A stretch of 64,000 nucleotides of DNA. Origin: Cupriavidus respiraculi. GTDB taxonomy: Bacteria; Pseudomonadota; Gammaproteobacteria; Burkholderiales; Burkholderiaceae. The translations under genes were made by a program, and so were the position numbers. Of the stretch, positions 47,450 to 56,699 are shown piece by piece. The DNA lies in assembly GCF_914271545.1 (NCBI RefSeq), contig NZ_CAJZAH010000006.1, positions 1 to 64,000 of the forward strand, written 5' to 3'. Position 1 is the first letter of the stretch. Every line of letters begins with the position of its first letter. The notes beneath the pieces are model-generated. The model saw only the letters and a program-made list of their open reading frames with translations. It ran no database searches and was not told the DNA's origin.

Positions 47450-48324
47450 CGCAATACCTCCCTGCAGTGCCGCGCTCGACGCCCATGGTGCAAAACCGAT
47501 GGGTGCGCGCGGCGTTCCGTGGAGCACGCGAGGAAGCCGGAGGAGGCGTGAGAATTGCCAAAAACGCCGGCGCGATGGACGCGGCCGGCAGGGCACGGGT
47601 GAAAGAGAGACTAGCGCGTCAACCGCGCCATCCGCGAACCGGAGAGAACGCCAGCCACGGCTCGATGGCCGCGGCTCGGTGGCGTGTCCGGTAGATCGGC
47701 TGCGGCGCGGACCGGCTGGTGGGCAGCGATCGTCATCGTGGACAGACGCCGTACCAGCGCAGGAAGAGCGGCCCGGCTACGGGGCCACGATGCGCCGCGA
47801 CCGGCCGCGGAAGGCCAAGACGCGTCAAAGAGCAAATTGTCGGACACGGCTATACGGCTTTCGCGACGTGTGGACTGAAGCGACAGTCTCCGGCAGGCGC
47901 ACCTGCTACTTCTTGGAGTTCTGCGACCGGGCGCCGGTATCAAATCAGTCGGTCGGAATGCACGCTCGCCGGCCGGCACCGGTTACCGATGCGGGCGGGA
48001 CTTCTCTCACCGAAGCGAATGCCCGTGGGCCAGGCCCCGCGCATTCGCTTTCAAATTCTGTTCTACCTGAACACTCTGCTCCCACGTCACCGATTCCGTT
48101 GCCGAAGTCGCCTTTGGGCGGCTTCCTGCGCGAAAGCGATACCGTGCGTGCTGCTTATTACTGCCATTTGCCTGCCTGGCGCTCGCGGGGTACGCAAAGA
48201 AACGGGAGGCGGGCCGGGTTGGCGGTGACCCGAAGTGTAAAATACGGCGATTCGCTTACACGGTTCGCTTACACGGGATTGCGCTGCCGGCTTTGGCCGG
48301 AGCTGCGCGGAAATTATATTGAAA
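47450..48324. promoter_or_regulatory. rne-rluC divergent region with probable long rne leader
   Basis: An 875-bp gap with no convincing gene. Enterobacterial rne has a long structured 5' UTR used for autoregulation. Here a strong stem-loop lies at 48013-48050 (arms AAGCGAATGC/GCATTCGCTT with inner GGGCC/GGCCC). Near rluC are a -10-like TAAAAT (48238-48243) and two adjacent perfect copies of TTCGCTTACACGG (48251-48276). The position of the rne promoter is not clear. Confidence 0.5.
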
Positions 48325-49320
48325 ATGAATGAGTTACGCCATCGAATTGAAAAAGAGGTGCGATCCGCGCAAAGCGGTCCCCAGGTGGCGTATGTGACGA
48401 TCGGGGACGAAGCCGACGGCCAGCGCATCGACAACTATCTGCTGAAAGTCGCCAAAGGCGTGCCCAAGAGCCACGTCTACCGGATCCTGCGTTCCGGCGA
48501 GGTGCGGGTAAACAAAGGCCGGGTCGACGCCACCTACCGGCTCAAGGCCGGCGACGTGGTCCGGATTCCCCCGATGCGGGTCGCGGCCGCGGAATCGTCA
48601 CAGTATGTGCCGCCTGCATCATTTCCCGTTCTGTTCGAAGACGCACACATGCTGGTCATCGACAAGCCGGCCGGCATCGCCGTGCATGGCGGCTCCGGGG
48701 TAGCCTTCGGGGTGATCGAGCAATTGCGGCAGGCCCGGCCGGAGGCGAAGTTTCTGGAACTGGTGCATCGGCTGGATCGGGAAACGTCGGGCATCCTGAT
48801 GCTGGCCAAGAAGCGCTCGGCGCTGGTCGGGCTGCACGAGCAGATTCGCGGCAATACGATGGACAAGCGTTATTACGCGTGCGTGGCGGGGGAAATGCCC
48901 AACGCGCGGCAGCATGCGCGTTTTCCGCTGTTCAAATACAGCACCGCGGACGGCGAGCGGCGGGTGCGGGTCCAGGAGGACGGGCTGGCGTCGCATACGG
49001 TCTTCAACCGCATCGGGATTTTCAGCGGATTCACGCTGGTCGAAGCGGAGCTCAAGACCGGCCGGACGCACCAGATCCGCGTGCACCTGTCGCATCTGGG
49101 CTTCCCGATCGTGGGCGACGACAAATACGGCGATTTCGGGCTGAACAAGACGCTGGCGCGCAGTGGCGCGGTGCCAGGCCTGAAGCGGATGTTCCTGCAC
49201 GCGCACCGGCTGAGCTTCCAGCATCCGGCCAGCGGAGAAGCAATGACCGTGTCGGCGCCCATGCCCGGGGAGTGCGAGGCCTTTCTGCAACAATTGAGGC
49301 AACCGGGCGGCGCCGGCTAG
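48325..49320 (+). CDS. rluC: 23S rRNA pseudouridine synthase RluC
   Basis: Makes pseudouridines 955, 2504 and 2580 (E. coli numbering) in 23S rRNA. It has 331 residues. The N-terminal S4 RNA-binding domain (~30-82, IDNYLLKVAKGVPKSHVYRI) precedes the RluA-type catalytic domain, with Asp151 in VHRLDRETSGILMLAKK and the GRTHQIRVHLSHLG motif. The ATG at 48325 is used; TTG at 48319 is possible. Its divergence from rne is the E. coli arrangement. Confidence 0.95.
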   Translation: MNELRHRIEKEVRSAQSGPQVAYVTIGDEADGQRIDNYLLKVAKGVPKSHVYRILRSGEVRVNKGRVDATYRLKAGDVVRIPPMRVAAAESSQYVPPASFPVLFEDAHMLVIDKPAGIAVHGGSGVAFGVIEQLRQARPEAKFLELVHRLDRETSGILMLAKKRSALVGLHEQIRGNTMDKRYYACVAGEMPNARQHARFPLFKYSTADGERRVRVQEDGLASHTVFNRIGIFSGFTLVEAELKTGRTHQIRVHLSHLGFPIVGDDKYGDFGLNKTLARSGAVPGLKRMFLHAHRLSFQHPASGEAMTVSAPMPGECEAFLQQLRQPGGAG

Positions 49321-49384
49321 GCCGCGCGGCAAGGCGGCATCCCAAGCATCAACCCGGCGCCGATGGGCGCCAACGAGGAATCTA

Positions 49385-50044
49385 ATGGCCAGGCAACGCT
49401 TCGACTTGATCGTCTTCGACTGGGACGGGACCCTGATGGACTCCACCCCGACGATCGCCAAATGTATACAGCTCGCCAGCAAGGACCTCGGCCTGCCGGT
49501 CCCCGACGACAGTGCGGCCAGCCACGTGATCGGCCTCGGCCTGAAGGATGCCCTGTCGTATGCCGTGCCGACGCTGGACCCGGCCGACTATCCGCGCCTG
49601 GCCGAGCGCTACCGCTATCACTTTCTGACCCGCGACGCCGAACTGGTGCTGTTTCCTGGCGTGCGCGAGATGCTCGAAGCCTTGCATGCCGAGCACTATT
49701 TCCTGGGCGTGGCAACCGGCAAGACCCGCGTCGGCCTGCAGCGCGCGATGGCGGCCACCGGCCTGACCACACTGTTCGACGCCACCCGCTGCGCCGACGA
49801 GACGTTCTCCAAGCCGCACCCGGCCATGCTGCAGGAACTGACGCGCGAGCTGGGGCAGGACATGGGCAGAACGGTGATGGTCGGCGACACCACCCACGAT
49901 CTCCAGATGGCGGTCAATGCCGGCGCGGCCGGGATCGGCGTGTGCTACGGCGCCCATCCGGCCGACTCGCTGCGGGCCATGGAACCGGTGCATTGCGCGA
50001 AGTCCATCGCCGATCTGTCGGACTGGTTGCTGACGCATGCCTGA
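49385..50044 (+). CDS. HAD-superfamily phosphatase (Gph-like)
   Basis: A 219-residue haloacid-dehalogenase-type hydrolase. Motif I FDWDGTLMDS gives Asp12 and Asp14; GVATGKTRVGL is motif II; KPHPAML is motif III; VMVGDTTHDLQMAVNAGA is motif IV. The helical cap and length resemble phosphoglycolate phosphatase or the PpaX group. The substrate cannot be read from sequence. Its end overlaps the Rieske gene by 8 bp, suggesting a joint transcript after rluC. Confidence 0.9.
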   Translation: MARQRFDLIVFDWDGTLMDSTPTIAKCIQLASKDLGLPVPDDSAASHVIGLGLKDALSYAVPTLDPADYPRLAERYRYHFLTRDAELVLFPGVREMLEALHAEHYFLGVATGKTRVGLQRAMAATGLTTLFDATRCADETFSKPHPAMLQELTRELGQDMGRTVMVGDTTHDLQMAVNAGAAGIGVCYGAHPADSLRAMEPVHCAKSIADLSDWLLTHA

Positions 50045-50429
50045 GCCCATGGTGACGCCGACGCCGGAGGCACGGCGCCTGTGCGCGGCCGACGAGCTGG
50101 CGGACGGCGGTGCCGGCGTGCGCTTCACGGTGCAGGTGGGCGGGCGCGCCGTGGGCGCCTTCGTGGTCCGCTACGAGGGTGTGGTACACGGCTATCTGAA
50201 CCAGTGCGCCCATGTGCCGATGGAACTGGACTGGCAGGAGGGGCAGTTCTTCGAGTCCTCGGGCCTATACTTGATGTGCGCCACACATGGCGCGGTCTAT
50301 GCGCCGGACAGCGGACTGTGCGTTGGCGGCCCTTGCCGCGGCGCCTCGCTCTCCAAGCTGCGCATCGAAGAACGGGAGGGCCAGGTGTACTGGCTGCCCG
50401 AGTCTCCCTACGACGCCCCACCGGATTGA
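50037..50429 (+). CDS. Rieske [2Fe-2S] domain protein
   Basis: A 130-residue single-domain Rieske protein. Cluster ligands are Cys57/His59 (CAH) and Cys81/His84 (CATH), with GPCRGASLSKLRIEE in the second loop region. It has no membrane anchor or catalytic domain, so it is an electron carrier or a small ferredoxin-like partner of unknown enzyme. It overlaps the HAD gene upstream (ATGCCTGA) and precedes the S49 peptidase. Confidence 0.9.
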   Translation: MPEPMVTPTPEARRLCAADELADGGAGVRFTVQVGGRAVGAFVVRYEGVVHGYLNQCAHVPMELDWQEGQFFESSGLYLMCATHGAVYAPDSGLCVGGPCRGASLSKLRIEEREGQVYWLPESPYDAPPD

Positions 50430-50525
50430 CCTGCGCACCGCGCTGCGCCCGGCGCGTAGACGTCGCGTCGATGAGCAAGAACCCACGGACCGAACCTGAC
50501 GAGCCGAACCTGACGAGCCAATTGC

Positions 50526-51701
50526 ATGACAGATCAGCACAAACCGCCTTTCGATGAACCGGGTCGCGAAGACGCCGCGGCCGGTGCCACGCCGCCGCGC
50601 GAGTCGGCTCCGGCGGCCGACAACGAGCGCCTGGAAACGGCCAGCCGGTCCGACTATCCCCTCGAGGACGAAATGCGGGACGCCGAGGCGGCGGAACGGC
50701 GTGAGACGCGCGAGCGCAAGTCGTGGCTGCGGGGCGAAGGCGGCCGGCCGGTCAAGACCGGCCCCGGCTGGGAACGCGACGTGCTGGAGAAGGTGCTGAT
50801 GGCCACGCTGCGCGAGCAGCGTGCGGCGCGCCGCTGGCGCATCTTTTTCCGGCTGGGCACCGTGGCGCTGCTGCTGCTGGTGTTCTTCACGTTGTTCGAC
50901 CTGAAGACCGACGGCGCCATGACCGCGGGCGGTCGCCATACCGCCATGGTCACGCTCGACGGCGAGATCGCGGCCGGTACGCCGGCCAGCGCCGAAGCCA
51001 TCAACGCCTCGCTGCAGGCGGCCTTCGCCGATGCGAACGCGGCCGGCGTGATCCTGAAGATCAATTCGCCGGGCGGCTCTCCGGTGCAGGCGGGCATCAT
51101 CAACGACGAGATCCAGCGGCTGCGCGAGCAGTACCCGAACAAGCCGCTCTACGTGGTGGTCGAGGAAATCTGCGCGTCCGGCGGCTATTACGTGGCGGCC
51201 GCGGCGGAGAAGATCTTCGTGGACAAGGCCAGCATCGTCGGCTCCATCGGCGTGCTGATGGACGGCTTCGGCTTCACCGGCCTGATGGACAAGCTGGGCG
51301 TCGAGCGCCGGCTGTACACCGCCGGCGCCAACAAGGGCATGCTGGACCCGTTCTCGCCGCAGTCGCCGCAGCAGAAGCAGTTCGCCGAAACCATGCTCAA
51401 CGAGATCCACCAGCAGTTCATCGCGGTGGTCAAGGAGGGCCGCGGCGACCGGCTCAAGGACGATCCCGAGCTGTTCTCCGGCCTGTTCTGGTCGGGCGAG
51501 CGCAGCGTCGAACTGGGTCTTGCGGACGGGCTGGGAAGCGCCGACTACGTGGCGCGGGATCTGTTCAAGGCCGAGGAAATCGTCGACTACACGGTCAAGG
51601 AAAATATCGCGGAACGGGTGGCCAAGCGCTTCGGCGCGGCGGTCGGCACGGCGGCGATGAAAACCATGCTATGGAGCGGCCGGATGCAGCCGGTGCGCTG
51701 A
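50526..51701 (+). CDS. sppA: S49 family signal peptide peptidase (SppA-like)
   Basis: A 391-residue membrane-bound serine protease that degrades leftover signal peptides. An acidic, Pro-rich cytoplasmic N-terminus (~1-90) precedes one transmembrane helix (~108-126). Ser218 (CASGGYYVA) and Lys270 (GANKGMLDPF) form the expected Ser/Lys dyad with the usual 52-residue spacing. It has a single S49 domain, the 36-kDa type and not the long E. coli SppA. Confidence 0.92.
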   Translation: MTDQHKPPFDEPGREDAAAGATPPRESAPAADNERLETASRSDYPLEDEMRDAEAAERRETRERKSWLRGEGGRPVKTGPGWERDVLEKVLMATLREQRAARRWRIFFRLGTVALLLLVFFTLFDLKTDGAMTAGGRHTAMVTLDGEIAAGTPASAEAINASLQAAFADANAAGVILKINSPGGSPVQAGIINDEIQRLREQYPNKPLYVVVEEICASGGYYVAAAAEKIFVDKASIVGSIGVLMDGFGFTGLMDKLGVERRLYTAGANKGMLDPFSPQSPQQKQFAETMLNEIHQQFIAVVKEGRGDRLKDDPELFSGLFWSGERSVELGLADGLGSADYVARDLFKAEEIVDYTVKENIAERVAKRFGAAVGTAAMKTMLWSGRMQPVR

Positions 51702-51720
51702 GCGGTCCGGTGGTGACAGG

Positions 51721-51747
51721 AAAGGGGCGGTCGGACCGCCCCTTTTG
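51721..51747. terminator. Bidirectional terminator between sppA and the RsmI-like gene
   Basis: AAAGGGGCGGTC (51721-51732) and GACCGCCCCTTT (51734-51745), followed by TT. It lies between convergent genes. Confidence 0.75.
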
Positions 51748-51757
51748 CTTTTGCGCT

Positions 51758-52489
51758 TCAGCCGGCGAGCAGCGAGAAGATCGCCGGCCGCTTGTGCAAT
51801 GCAAGCTGGCCGGGTTGCCAGGCCGACAACGGTCGCGTGACGATCGTCTCGCTCGGCAGCGTCAGGTCCACCGCCACGGACAGCAGTGTCGTGCCCGCGC
51901 AGTGCTGGCGCATGGCTTCGAGCAGCGCGTCGTTGCGGTACGGCGTCTCGATAAAGACCTGGGTTTGCCGGGCCCGCCGCGACAGCTGCTCCAGTTCGCG
52001 CAGCCGTTGCGCCCGCTCGCCGGCGTCCACGGGCAGATAGCCGTTGAAAGCGAAGCTCTGGCCGTTCAGGCCGGAGCCCATCACCGCCAGCAGGATGGAA
52101 CTGGGGCCGACCAGCGGCCGCACCCGCACGCCGCTGGCATGCGCCAGCCGCACGAGGTTGGCGCCCGGATCGGCCACGGCGGGCACGCCCGCTTCGGACA
52201 GCAGCCCGGTATCGCGCCCGGCCAGCGTCGGTTCGAGCAGCGCGCGCAGCGCCTCGTCCGGGGTGTTCACGTTCAGCTCGCGGATCTCGATCTGCTGGAT
52301 CGCGCGATCGTGCGGGCACGTCTCGCCGCTCTTCTTCAGGAAGGCGCGCGCCGTCTTGGCGTTCTCGGCGACGAAATAGTCCAGGCGGGAGATGACCTGC
52401 TGCACGCCGGCGGGGATGACATCGGCCAGCGGGTCGGCTTCGTCGCGCTTGCCGAGGGTATTGGGGATCAGGTACAGGGTGCCGCTCAT
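51758..52489 (-). CDS. RsmI-like SAM-dependent methyltransferase
   Basis: A 243-residue member of the tetrapyrrole (SUMT/RsmI) methyltransferase fold. GTLYLIPNTLGKRD is the N-terminal strand, LLSEAGVPAVADPG the SAM-site motif that RsmI also has, and RPLVGPSSILLAVMGSG and VFIETPYRNDALLEAM are further shared segments. RsmI itself methylates C1402 of 16S rRNA. This protein is shorter and diverges at the start, so it is likely a paralog with its own target. It is transcribed with maf. Confidence 0.85.
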   Translation of the reverse strand: MSGTLYLIPNTLGKRDEADPLADVIPAGVQQVISRLDYFVAENAKTARAFLKKSGETCPHDRAIQQIEIRELNVNTPDEALRALLEPTLAGRDTGLLSEAGVPAVADPGANLVRLAHASGVRVRPLVGPSSILLAVMGSGLNGQSFAFNGYLPVDAGERAQRLRELEQLSRRARQTQVFIETPYRNDALLEAMRQHCAGTTLLSVAVDLTLPSETIVTRPLSAWQPGQLALHKRPAIFSLLAG

Positions 52490-52505
52490 GCGTCTCTCCG
52501 GCCGG

Positions 52506-53117
52506 TCACGACGCGTACAGCGGATATCCCGCCTGGCGCAGCATGGTGGTCAGCGCGATCAGCGGCAGTCCCACCAGCGCGGTGGGGTCGTCCGACTCCA
52601 CGCGCGACAGCAGCGCGATGCCCAGCCCCTCGGACTTGGCGCTGCCGGCCACGTCGTAGGGGTGCTCCGCATGCAGATACGCCTGCAGTTCGCTATCCGG
52701 CAGCTCGCGGAAGGTGACGCGGGTCTGCACGTCGGCGGTATGTGCCCGGCCATCGCGGCTGTCGAGCAGGCACAGGGCGGAGTGGAAAATCACCGTGCGC
52801 CCGCGCATCAGCCGCAACTGGGCCAGCGCCCGGTCGTGAGATCCCGGCTTGCCGATCTGCGCGCCGTCCAGCGTCGCGACCTGGTCCGAACCGATCACCA
52901 GGGCGCCAGGATGGCGCGCGGCGATGGCCTCCGCCTTGCGGCGGGACAGCCGCAGGGCGGTCTCGTGCGGGGCCTCGCCGGCGAGCGGCGTTTCGTCGAT
53001 ATCGGGCGAGGCGACCTCGAACGGAATCCGCAGGCGCTCCAGCAATTCGCGGCGATAGCGGGAACTGGAGCCCAGCACCAGGGGCGGGCGGGGCACGGAC
53101 GACTGCGCTGACGACAT
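52506..53117 (-). CDS. maf: Maf/YceF-type nucleotide pyrophosphatase
   Basis: A 203-residue Maf-family house-cleaning enzyme. LGSSSRYRRELLERL is the substrate-loop start, SPDIDETP and LVIGSDQVATLDG contain the metal-binding acidic residues. E. coli YceF, in the same place next to yceD-rpmF, hydrolyses m7GTP, which I infer here. The start at 53117 (MSSAQSSVPRP) is chosen; the frame to 53219 crosses the yceD promoter. Confidence 0.93.
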   Translation of the reverse strand: MSSAQSSVPRPPLVLGSSSRYRRELLERLRIPFEVASPDIDETPLAGEAPHETALRLSRRKAEAIAARHPGALVIGSDQVATLDGAQIGKPGSHDRALAQLRLMRGRTVIFHSALCLLDSRDGRAHTADVQTRVTFRELPDSELQAYLHAEHPYDVAGSAKSEGLGIALLSRVESDDPTALVGLPLIALTTMLRQAGYPLYAS

Positions 53118-53166
53118 AAGTGATTGAACAGAAAGAGGAATACGGGGCGATTCCGTTGATTGAATT

Positions 53167-53196
53167 TTGACCGCGGCGCGGAAAACCACGTATAAT
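53167..53196 (+). promoter_or_regulatory. Promoter of yceD-rpmF
   Basis: TTGACC (53167-53172), an 18-bp spacer and TATAAT (53191-53196). It lies in the gap between divergent maf and yceD, reading toward yceD with a leader of about 150 bp. Confidence 0.75.
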
Positions 53197-53352
53197 CTCG
53201 CGTTTTGCCGCCCAGCCAATTGTGGTGCCGTTGCTGTTGCAACGTGTCAGTCACTTCCTGGTCTGTCGCGCCGCTCGGGTTTTCATCGCCGCGGCGACAG
53301 CGACGGAAACGCCAGGCATGGCGGCGGGCAGCGAAGCGGTACCTTCATCGCC

Positions 53353-53949
53353 ATGACCCAGCAGACCCAGCCGATTGACCTGCGAGCGTTCGACGTCTTC
53401 GCGTTTTGCCGTAACGGGGCTTCCCTGGCGGGCGAGATCGCGGTGCGGGAACTGCCGCGCATCATAGCCGAGACCTCGGCCGAAGCGCCAGCAACGGCGG
53501 CGGCGGAAGCGTTCAGCTACCGGGTGTCCGGCTTCGTCAGCAACGAGGCAAGCGCGCCCGGTGCGCCGGTGCGCCAGCGCTCGTATATCGAACTGGCCGT
53601 GACCGGCCAGGTATGGCTCGATTGCCAGCGTTGCCTGCAGGTGTACGCGCAGCCGGTCTCCACGTCGATGCGTTTCGAGGTGGTGGGCAGCGAGGCCGAA
53701 GCCGATGCGGCGCCGATGGACGACGACGAAGTCGACGTGATCGCCGGTTCCAAGCAGTTCGACCTCGTGGAACTGATCGAGGATGAAATCCTGCTGTCGC
53801 TGCCGGTGGCGCCCAAGCATGAAGTCTGTCCGTCGGTGCACGAAAGCCTCGTGACGGGTGCGGACGGGCAGGTGGAACCGGAAGAACCGGAAGAAGAAAA
53901 ACGGCCGTCGCCCTTTGCGGCGCTGGCCAGTCTGAAGCAGAAGCACTGA
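53353..53949 (+). CDS. yceD: YceD/DUF177 family protein
   Basis: A 198-residue protein of the DUF177 family, linked to 23S rRNA and ribosome assembly in plants and bacteria. Its conserved core is VWLDCQRCLQVYAQPV (two Cys) and LVELIEDEILLSLPVAPKH, followed by a single Cys and an acidic tail. It always tends to precede rpmF, as here. The ATG at 53353 (MTQQTQPIDLRAF) is the family-type start. Confidence 0.93.
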   Translation: MTQQTQPIDLRAFDVFAFCRNGASLAGEIAVRELPRIIAETSAEAPATAAAEAFSYRVSGFVSNEASAPGAPVRQRSYIELAVTGQVWLDCQRCLQVYAQPVSTSMRFEVVGSEAEADAAPMDDDEVDVIAGSKQFDLVELIEDEILLSLPVAPKHEVCPSVHESLVTGADGQVEPEEPEEEKRPSPFAALASLKQKH

Positions 53950-54069
53950 AGCCGCAGGGCGGCGCGGGGCATCGCTTCCTGTAGTACCCAGATAAGCATC
54001 CGGCCGGGCCCGGCTACGCCTCGTGCGGGATGCGTGTGTTAATATCCGAAAATTCTCGAAGGAGTCATC

Positions 54070-54249
54070 ATGGCTGTTCAACAGAACAAGAAGTCGCCGT
54101 CCAAGCGCGGCATGCACCGTTCCCACGATCATCTGTCGGTCGCACCGCTGGCCGTCGAGCCGACCACCGGCGAAACGCATCTGCGTCACCACGTCAGCCC
54201 GAACGGCTACTACCGTGGTCGCAAGGTCATCAAGACCAAGAACGACTGA
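54070..54249 (+). CDS. rpmF: 50S ribosomal protein L32
   Basis: A 59-residue large-subunit protein. [20 protein letters not shown] is the typical start, and the tail is [18 protein letters not shown] followed by a basic end. The zinc-binding Cys residues found in some L32 proteins are absent. The GGAG site at 54061-54064 supports the start. It sits 120 bp after yceD and is followed by a terminator. Confidence 0.97.
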   Translation: MAVQQNKKSPSKRGMHRSHDHLSVAPLAVEPTTGETHLRHHVSPNGYYRGRKVIKTKND

Positions 54250-54302
54250 CAGACCGCTTGGCGTGACCTTGCGTCCCGCTCGCGCACGTTGGTGGAACAC
54301 AC

Positions 54303-54333
54303 AAAAAAGCGGCAAACTCGTTGCCGCTTTTTT
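54303..54333 (+). terminator. Terminator between rpmF and plsX
   Basis: Perfect 13-bp arms AAAAAAGCGGCAA and TTGCCGCTTTTTT with a 5-base loop. It probably separates the ribosomal-protein transcript from the fatty acid genes, perhaps with some read-through. Confidence 0.85.
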
Positions 54334-54437
54334 GTTGGGCGCTTGAAGACGATGTGGCGTGTGTCTTCCGCAATCGGTCTGGCGCTGGCCGGGCGGGCCT
54401 GGTCTGCCGCCGATCCGTGCCTCTGTATCAGGAAACA

Positions 54438-55517
54438 ATGACGATAAAACTTGCTATCGACTGCATGGGCGGCGATCACGGCGTATCCGTGACGGTGCCG
54501 GCGGCGATCAGTTTTCTTTCCGCTCACGAGGACGCGGAAGTCGTGCTCGTGGGCCGTCCCGACGATATCGCACGCCAGCTCAAGACACATCACGCGGTGA
54601 ACCATCCCCGTATCCGCGTGGTGGCGGCGAGCGAAGTCATCACGATGGACGATCCGGTCGAGGTCGCGCTGCGCAGGAAGAAGGATTCCTCGATGCGCGT
54701 GGCCGTGAACCAGGTCAAGGAAGGGCATGCCGATGCCTGCATCTCCGCCGGCAATACCGGCGCGCTGATGGCGGTATCGCGCTACGTGCTCAAGACGCTG
54801 GAAGGCATCGAGCGTCCGGCCATCGCCACGACCATTCCGAACGAGCAGGGCTGGGGCACCACGGTGCTGGACCTGGGCGCGAACGCGGACTGCGAGCCCG
54901 AGCATCTGCTGCAGTTCGCCCGGATGGCGGAAGCCATGGTCGCCGTGGTCGACCACAAGGAGCATCCCACGGTGGGGCTGCTCAATATCGGCGAGGAAGT
55001 CATCAAGGGCAACGAGGTCGTCAAGCGCGCGGGCGAACTGTTGCGCGCCTCGGAGCTGAACTTCTACGGCAACGTCGAGGGCAACGACATCTTCAAGGGC
55101 ACCACCGACATCGTGGTCTGCGACGGCTTCGTCGGCAACGTGGCGCTCAAGAGCACCGAGGGCCTGGCCAAGATGATCGGCAGCATGATCAAGGAAGAAT
55201 TCACGCGCTCGTGGTTCACCAAGCTGCTGGCCGGCATCGCCATGCCGGTGCTGCGCCGGCTTGCCACCCGGCTGGATCCGGCCCGGTACAACGGCGCATC
55301 GCTGCTGGGCCTGCGCGGGCTGGTCATCAAGAGCCACGGTTCCGCGGATGCCCACTCTTTTGAGTGGGCGATCAAACGCGGGTATGATGCGGCCAGGAAT
55401 GGCGTAATCGCCCGTATCACACAGGCCTTCGCCAATAAATCGGGCACGGCCGGCACGCCGCCCGGCGGTCCGGACCCGGACGCGCCGGACGCGCATCCCA
55501 GTGTGCATGTCGCCTGA
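54438..55517 (+). CDS. plsX: Phosphate acyltransferase PlsX
   Basis: Makes acyl-phosphate from acyl-ACP for phospholipid synthesis. It has 359 residues. [12 protein letters not shown] is the family start; [22 protein letters not shown] and [19 protein letters not shown] are conserved. The start at 54438 follows a GGAAACA purine site. The C-terminal ~20 residues (Gly/Pro/Asp-rich) are not conserved. It is first in plsX-fabH-fabD-fabG-acpP-fabF. Confidence 0.97.
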   Translation: MTIKLAIDCMGGDHGVSVTVPAAISFLSAHEDAEVVLVGRPDDIARQLKTHHAVNHPRIRVVAASEVITMDDPVEVALRRKKDSSMRVAVNQVKEGHADACISAGNTGALMAVSRYVLKTLEGIERPAIATTIPNEQGWGTTVLDLGANADCEPEHLLQFARMAEAMVAVVDHKEHPTVGLLNIGEEVIKGNEVVKRAGELLRASELNFYGNVEGNDIFKGTTDIVVCDGFVGNVALKSTEGLAKMIGSMIKEEFTRSWFTKLLAGIAMPVLRRLATRLDPARYNGASLLGLRGLVIKSHGSADAHSFEWAIKRGYDAARNGVIARITQAFANKSGTAGTPPGGPDPDAPDAHPSVHVA

Positions 55518-55650
55518 GACGCCGTAGAGACGCGCAACAGACGTCGCCAGAGACCGCATCCGAGACCCGAGACAGCCCGAGACCGCTCCACTGCCTGATC
55601 CCGGCGTAGCGCCTTCGCGCCACGAGGCCGGCATCACGATCCGACACTAC

Positions 55651-56631
55651 ATGACAAGCTACGCAAAAATCATCGGCACGGGGAGCTATCTGCCTCCGCG
55701 GCGCGTCACCAATCAGGAATTGGCGGCGCAACTGGCCGAGAAGGGCATCGAGACCAGCGACGAATGGATCTTCACGCGCAGCGGCATCTCGGCACGGCAT
55801 TGGGCCGACGCCGATGTGACCAGCAGCGATCTGGCCGTCAAGGCCGCCGAGCGCGCCATCGAGGCGGCCGGCATCGACCGCCAGACCATCGACCTGATCA
55901 TCGTCGCCACCTCGACCCCCGACTACGTCTTCCCGAGCTCGGCCTGCCTCGTCCAGCAAAAGCTTGGCATCACCAACCACTGCGCGGCGTTCGACCTGCA
56001 GGCCGTCTGTTCCGGCTTCGCGTACGCGCTGGCCACCGCGGACAAGTTCATCCGCAGCGGTTCGCACCGCAACGTGCTGGTGATCGGCGCCGAGGTGTTC
56101 TCGCGTATCCTGGACTTCAATGACCGTACCACCTGCGTGCTGTTCGGCGATGGGGCCGGCGCCGTGGTGCTGACGGCGTCCGACGAGCCGGGTATCCTCT
56201 CGTCCGCCATGCATGCCGACGGCAGCCATGTCGATATCCTGTGCGTTCCGGGCAATGTGGCCGGCGGCAATATCACCGGCAACGCCTTCCTGCACATGGA
56301 CGGCCAGGCCGTGTTCAAGCTGGCGGTGGGCGTGCTGGACAAGGTAGCGCGCGAAGCGCTGGCGGCGGCGGATTTCACCGCCGACCAGGTGGACTGGCTG
56401 ATTCCGCACCAGGCCAATATCCGCATCATGCAGGGCACCGCCAAGAAACTTGGCCTGCCGGCCGAGCGGATGGTGGCGACCGTGCACGAGCACGGCAATA
56501 CGTCGGCGGCATCGATTCCGCTGGCATTGGACGTGGCCGTGCGCGACGGCCGCATCCGTCCGGGACATCATGTGCTGATGGAAGGCGTCGGTGGCGGCTT
56601 CACGTGGGGCGCGGTGCTGCTGCGCATGTAG
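55651..56631 (+). CDS. fabH: Beta-ketoacyl-ACP synthase III
   Basis: Starts fatty acid synthesis by condensing acetyl-CoA with malonyl-ACP. It has 326 residues. The catalytic triad is Cys120 ([11 protein letters not shown]), His253 ([10 protein letters not shown]) and Asn283 ([11 protein letters not shown]). [16 protein letters not shown] is the typical start. The 133-bp gap to plsX contains several GAGAC repeats. Confidence 0.97.
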   Translation: MTSYAKIIGTGSYLPPRRVTNQELAAQLAEKGIETSDEWIFTRSGISARHWADADVTSSDLAVKAAERAIEAAGIDRQTIDLIIVATSTPDYVFPSSACLVQQKLGITNHCAAFDLQAVCSGFAYALATADKFIRSGSHRNVLVIGAEVFSRILDFNDRTTCVLFGDGAGAVVLTASDEPGILSSAMHADGSHVDILCVPGNVAGGNITGNAFLHMDGQAVFKLAVGVLDKVAREALAAADFTADQVDWLIPHQANIRIMQGTAKKLGLPAERMVATVHEHGNTSAASIPLALDVAVRDGRIRPGHHVLMEGVGGGFTWGAVLLRM

Positions 56632-56699
56632 GAAGCGCGCCGGCCCGCCGCGCAAGCCGCGCAGGGCTGCCGCGAGTGTCATCGTAACGATCGGATTCC

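Noticed and set aside
47611-47979. 122-codon ORF in the rne leader region
   Set aside because: Arg-rich, overlapped by other random frames, without a ribosome site; a structured leader is more likely.
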